A stretch of 7,409 nucleotides of DNA from an uncultured Phaeodactylibacter sp. GTDB taxonomy: Bacteria > Bacteroidota > Bacteroidia > Chitinophagales > Saprospiraceae. How positions within the stretch are numbered: position 1 is the first letter of the stretch; every line of letters starts with the position of its first letter. This document shows positions 6,243-7,409 of the stretch, piece after piece. A program made the translations under genes and the position numbers. The notes under the pieces are model-generated. The model worked only from the letters and a program-made list of their open reading frames with translations, was not told where the DNA came from and searched no databases. Location of the stretch: the NCBI GenBank assembly GCA_913062745.1, contig CAJXXJ010000173.1, positions 1-7,409 of the forward strand, in the 5' to 3' direction.

Positions 6243-6341
6243 ATGGAGCGGCAGCAAATCGGAAAGTTTTTACTCGTCTGCTTGCTGTGTGTCACCCTTG
6301 TCTGGGGTATAGTCGCCCTTGTGCAATCATTAACCGGATAA
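6243..6341 (+). CDS. Candidate 32-residue single-pass membrane peptide
   Basis: From the ATG at 6243 the frame encodes 32 residues: a polar start (MERQQIGK), then one continuous hydrophobic segment of about 20 residues (9-28, FLLVCLLCVTLVWGIVALVQ) and a short polar tail SLTG. The frame is open further upstream (to about 6135), but that part would lie before the promoter box and includes the CRP-like site, so the internal ATG is the sensible start. It lies 23 bp after a clear -7 box and 11 bp before the DUF2892 gene, which fits a two-gene operon. Two cysteines (13, 16) lie inside the membrane segment. I do not recognise a family; it may be a small subunit or regulator of a membrane complex. 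A non-translated leader for the next gene is the alternative. Confidence 0.5.
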   Translation: MERQQIGKFLLVCLLCVTLVWGIVALVQSLTG

Positions 6342-6352
6342 ACTTGTCTGTC

Positions 6353-6559
6353 ATGAAAAAGAATATGGGAAATATCGACCGCCTTGTGCGCGTAAGCATA
6401 GCCGTAATTATCGCTACGCTTTTCTTCACCAACGTCATCACCGGAACACTCGGCATCGTGCTGCTGGCCCTGTCCGCAGTATTTGTACTGACGAGCCTCG
6501 TCGGCTTCTGCCCCCTCTATGCCCCGTTCGGGCTGAGCACCTGCCCGCGCAAAGCATAG
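6353..6559 (+). CDS. DUF2892 (YgaP-type) small membrane protein
   Basis: The 68-residue protein matches the DUF2892 pattern: a start MKKNMGNIDRLVRV, two hydrophobic segments (about 14-28 and 32-52) joined by a TGTLG turn (30-34), and the C-terminal hallmark GFCPLYAPFGLSTC (51-64) with Cys53 and Cys64. In E. coli YgaP a similar membrane domain is fused behind a rhodanese domain; here it stands alone, as it does in many bacteria. Its role is not established; membrane anchoring or sulfur/redox functions have been proposed for the fused form. The start at 6353 fits the family's usual beginning; a second Met at residue 5 is possible. It lies 11 bp after the candidate membrane peptide, probably shares its promoter and CRP-like operator, and is followed 30 bp later by a terminator-like hairpin. 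Confidence 0.85.
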   Translation: MKKNMGNIDRLVRVSIAVIIATLFFTNVITGTLGIVLLALSAVFVLTSLVGFCPLYAPFGLSTCPRKA

Positions 6560-6589
6560 TCTTCATCAGCACATACGCGGTAGGGAGGG

Positions 6590-6627
6590 ACAAAGGGCGG
6601 CTCGTATCTTTACGGGCCGCCCTTTGT
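6590..6627 (+). terminator. Long hairpin terminator after the DUF2892 gene
   Basis: ACAAAGGGCGGC (6590-6601) pairs perfectly with GCCGCCCTTTGT (6616-6627). Inside, a U-G wobble (6602/6615) and CGTA/TACG (6603-6606/6611-6614) extend the stem to 17 bp, closed by a TCTT tetraloop. It lies 30 nt past the DUF2892 stop and isolates this unit from the rRNA promoters. The stem is itself A-rich on the 5' side and T-rich on the 3' side, but no long T-run follows. Confidence 0.7.
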
Positions 6628-6824
6628 GTACCATATATATAAGGTGTATTCCGGCCCCTATTTCCCTGCTGCAAAAAAAATTATGCATTCCCGCCGCGGT
6701 CAGCTGCGGAACAAATTGCGGGGGTGGGGGTGCTCAGAGCGGCAAAAGAGCAGCCTTCGGCGCCGGTTGCAGAAGCATGGCCGCGAACTGGCCTTTTGTG
6801 CAGGAATAAAAAACAGCTTGGGGC
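6628..6824. other. Spacer between terminator and rRNA promoters; no gene seen
   Basis: This stretch has no TAnnTTTG box with a TTG at the usual distance and no convincing coding sequence. An open frame starting at 6626 runs through into the promoter repeats and gives an unnatural basic translation. Visible small elements are an ATATATATAA run near 6632, a G-rich GGGGGTGGGGG at 6720-6730, and A-rich DNA at 6805-6813 just ahead of the first rRNA promoter, which may act as an UP-like element. Confidence 0.5.
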
Positions 6825-6855
6825 TTGCACAGGCGAAAAAGTGCCTCTATATTTG
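6825..6855 (+). promoter_or_regulatory. rRNA operon promoter P1
   Basis: TTG (6825-6827) is followed after exactly 20 bp by TATATTTG (6848-6855), the Bacteroidota -33/-7 pair. The -33 context GCTTGCACAG is identical to that of P3. Downstream, TTTGCA-GC-CGCTT leads into a small stem, GCTTC (6861-6865) with GAAGC (6872-6876). An A-rich tract precedes the -33 element. The repeat GCTTGAAAGAG at 6880-6890 recurs after P3. Confidence 0.75.
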
Positions 6856-6915
6856 CAGCCGCTTCGGACGAGAAGCACAGCTTGAAAGAGCGAAGAAAAA
6901 AAGTGCGGAGAAAAA

Positions 6916-6947
6916 TTTGGAAGTTACAAAAACAGCCATTATCTTTG
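6916..6947 (+). promoter_or_regulatory. rRNA operon promoter P2
   Basis: TTTG (6916-6919) is followed after exactly 20 bp by TATCTTTG (6940-6947). The box is embedded in AAAACAGC-N3-TAYCTTTGCA, shared with P3 at identical spacing. Downstream, TTTGCA-CT-CGCTT enters a stem in which CTCGCT (6950-6955) can pair with AGCGAG (6972-6977). An A-rich tract (about 6895-6915) lies directly upstream of the -33 element, resembling an UP element. Confidence 0.78.
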
Positions 6948-7046
6948 CACTCGCTTTGAAAGAAGAGCGGCAGCGAGCATGATTTGCGGGCAGTTTCAAC
7001 ACGGTGTTTACGCCGGATGGAGCTGAAAATAAAAAGCAAAAAAAGC

Positions 7047-7077
7047 TTGCACAGAATCAAAACAGCTTGTACCTTTG
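7047..7077 (+). promoter_or_regulatory. rRNA operon promoter P3 (closest to 16S)
   Basis: TTG (7047-7049) is followed after exactly 20 bp by TACCTTTG (7070-7077). Its -33 region copies P1 (GCTTGCACAG) and its -7 region copies P2 (AAAACAGC-N3-TAYCTTTGCA), as if these promoters arose by duplication. Downstream, CCGCTT (7082-7087) can pair with AAGCGG (7099-7104). An A-rich tract (7026-7044) precedes the -33 element. The predicted start point near 7081-7084 gives a leader of about 245 nt before 16S. Confidence 0.8.
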
Positions 7078-7081
7078 CAAT

Positions 7082-7325
7082 CCGCTTGAAAGAGAAAAAA
7101 GCGGGGCAGCTGGGAAGCAGCTGTTTTGAAAGATAAGAAAGCGATGAGCGGCGCATAGGCGCTGCGCTTTAAGATACAGCCCTTTCGGGGGCAAAAAGTT
7201 CATTGACACTGTTTGTTAGAAGGTAAGCACATGATTAGTAATCATAGATGCGACCACCTAATTTATTAGGAACTACGTTAGATTCAACTGAGTGAAAATA
7301 TTTGCCAACAGGCATCAAGATCTTT
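7082..7325 (+). ncRNA. rRNA operon leader (pre-16S transcript)
   Basis: The stretch from promoter P3 to the 16S 5' end is non-coding and rich in short stems: CCGCTT/AAGCGG (7082-7087/7099-7104); the two self-complementary CAGCTG copies (7107-7112/7118-7123); GCGC/GCGC (7151-7154/7159-7162); GCCC/GGGC (7179-7182/7189-7192); ATGATTA-G-TAATCAT (7231-7245); and CCTAA/TTAGG (7257-7261/7266-7270). Leaders of this kind carry antitermination signals and one strand of the RNase III processing stem; the partner strand beyond the 16S 3' end is outside the window. The TTGACA at 7203-7208 is not expected to act as a -35 box in this phylum. Confidence 0.7.
7147..7172 (+). promoter_or_regulatory. boxB/boxA-like antitermination element in the rRNA leader
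   Basis: A GCGC-ATAG-GCGC hairpin (7151-7162) is followed at once by TGCGCTTTAA (7163-7172), which matches the E. coli rRNA boxA core TGCTCTTTAA at 9 of 10 positions. The order hairpin-then-boxA is that of E. coli rrn leaders. In known systems boxA RNA binds NusB and S10 (NusE) to prevent Rho termination. An alternative pairing, AGCG (7147-7150) with CGCT (7165-7168), would hide the boxA-like sequence. Confidence 0.45.
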
Positions 7326-7409
7326 ACTATGAAGAGTTTGATCCTGGCTCAGGATGAACGCTAGCGGGAGGCTTAATACATGCAAGTCGAGGGGCAGCAT
7401 GGGACTTCG
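7326..7409 (+). rRNA. 16S ribosomal RNA, 5' end (partial)
   Basis: GAGTTTGATCCTGGCTCAG at 7334-7352 is the universally conserved 16S start region. It continues with GATGAACGCTAGCGGGAGG and CTTAATACATGCAAGTCGAG, the form seen in Bacteroidota. Counting back from E. coli position 9 (the G at 7334) puts the mature 5' end near 7326 (ACTATGAAGAG against AAATTGAAGAG). The gene is cut by the window edge after 84 bases, within the first variable region. It is transcribed from the three tandem promoters upstream. Confidence 0.97.

Noticed and set aside
6626..6982. 118-codon open frame before the 16S gene
   Set aside because: It starts inside the terminator hairpin and runs across P1 and P2; the basic, patternless translation does not look like a protein.
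6734..7156. 140-codon minus-strand open frame across the rRNA promoters
   Set aside because: It covers the promoter repeats and the leader; Phe/Ser/Leu-rich translation of A-rich DNA.
7203..7208. TTGACA in the rRNA leader as a sigma70-type -35 box
   Set aside because: No TATAAT lies at the proper distance, and the primary sigma factor of Bacteroidota uses TTG/TAnnTTTG elements.

Overview
The window comes from a bacterium of the phylum Bacteroidota. The strongest evidence is the start of a 16S rRNA gene at the right edge, whose first ~80 bases read like a Bacteroidota 16S; the GCGGGAGGCTTAATACATGC stretch suggests a Saprospiria-like lineage, but that rank is a guess. Upstream boxes of the Bacteroidota form TAnnTTTG recur (345, 4168, 6212, 6848, 6940, 7070). 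The carotenoid genes are of the Bacteroidota type and the coding DNA is moderately GC-rich.

Layout, left to right. (1) 1-376: a possible leftward gene leaving the window, then a gene-poor divergent region with an 18-bp palindrome and a promoter box facing right. (2) 377-754: a rhodanese-domain lipoprotein. (3) 881-4107: a three-gene carotenoid operon, crtI (phytoene desaturase, TTG start), crtB (phytoene synthase) and a fused CrtYc/CrtYd-type lycopene cyclase, with a strong hairpin between crtI and crtB. (4) 4208-6124: a YgiQ-family radical SAM protein with its own promoter box. (5) 6174-6559: a CRP/FNR-like palindrome, a promoter box, a candidate 32-residue membrane peptide and a DUF2892 membrane protein, closed by a long hairpin at 6590-6627. 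(6) 6628-7409: an rRNA operon start with three tandem promoters of identical geometry (TTG-N20-TAnnTTTG), a structured leader with a boxA-like element, and 84 bases of 16S rRNA.

How the genes work together: CrtB makes phytoene from geranylgeranyl diphosphate, CrtI desaturates it to lycopene, and the cyclase makes gamma- or beta-carotene in the membrane. No hydroxylase or ketolase is present, so any xanthophyll step lies elsewhere. The rhodanese and DUF2892 genes resemble the two halves of the E. coli YgaP protein, but here they are separate and 5.6 kb apart. Everything except the rRNA region looks like chromosomal housekeeping or pigment DNA. There is no sign of a mobile element, CRISPR array or defence system. 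The least explained material is regulatory: the triplicated rRNA promoters with matching 5' hairpins, the CRP-like site, the intra-operon hairpin and the small membrane peptide.
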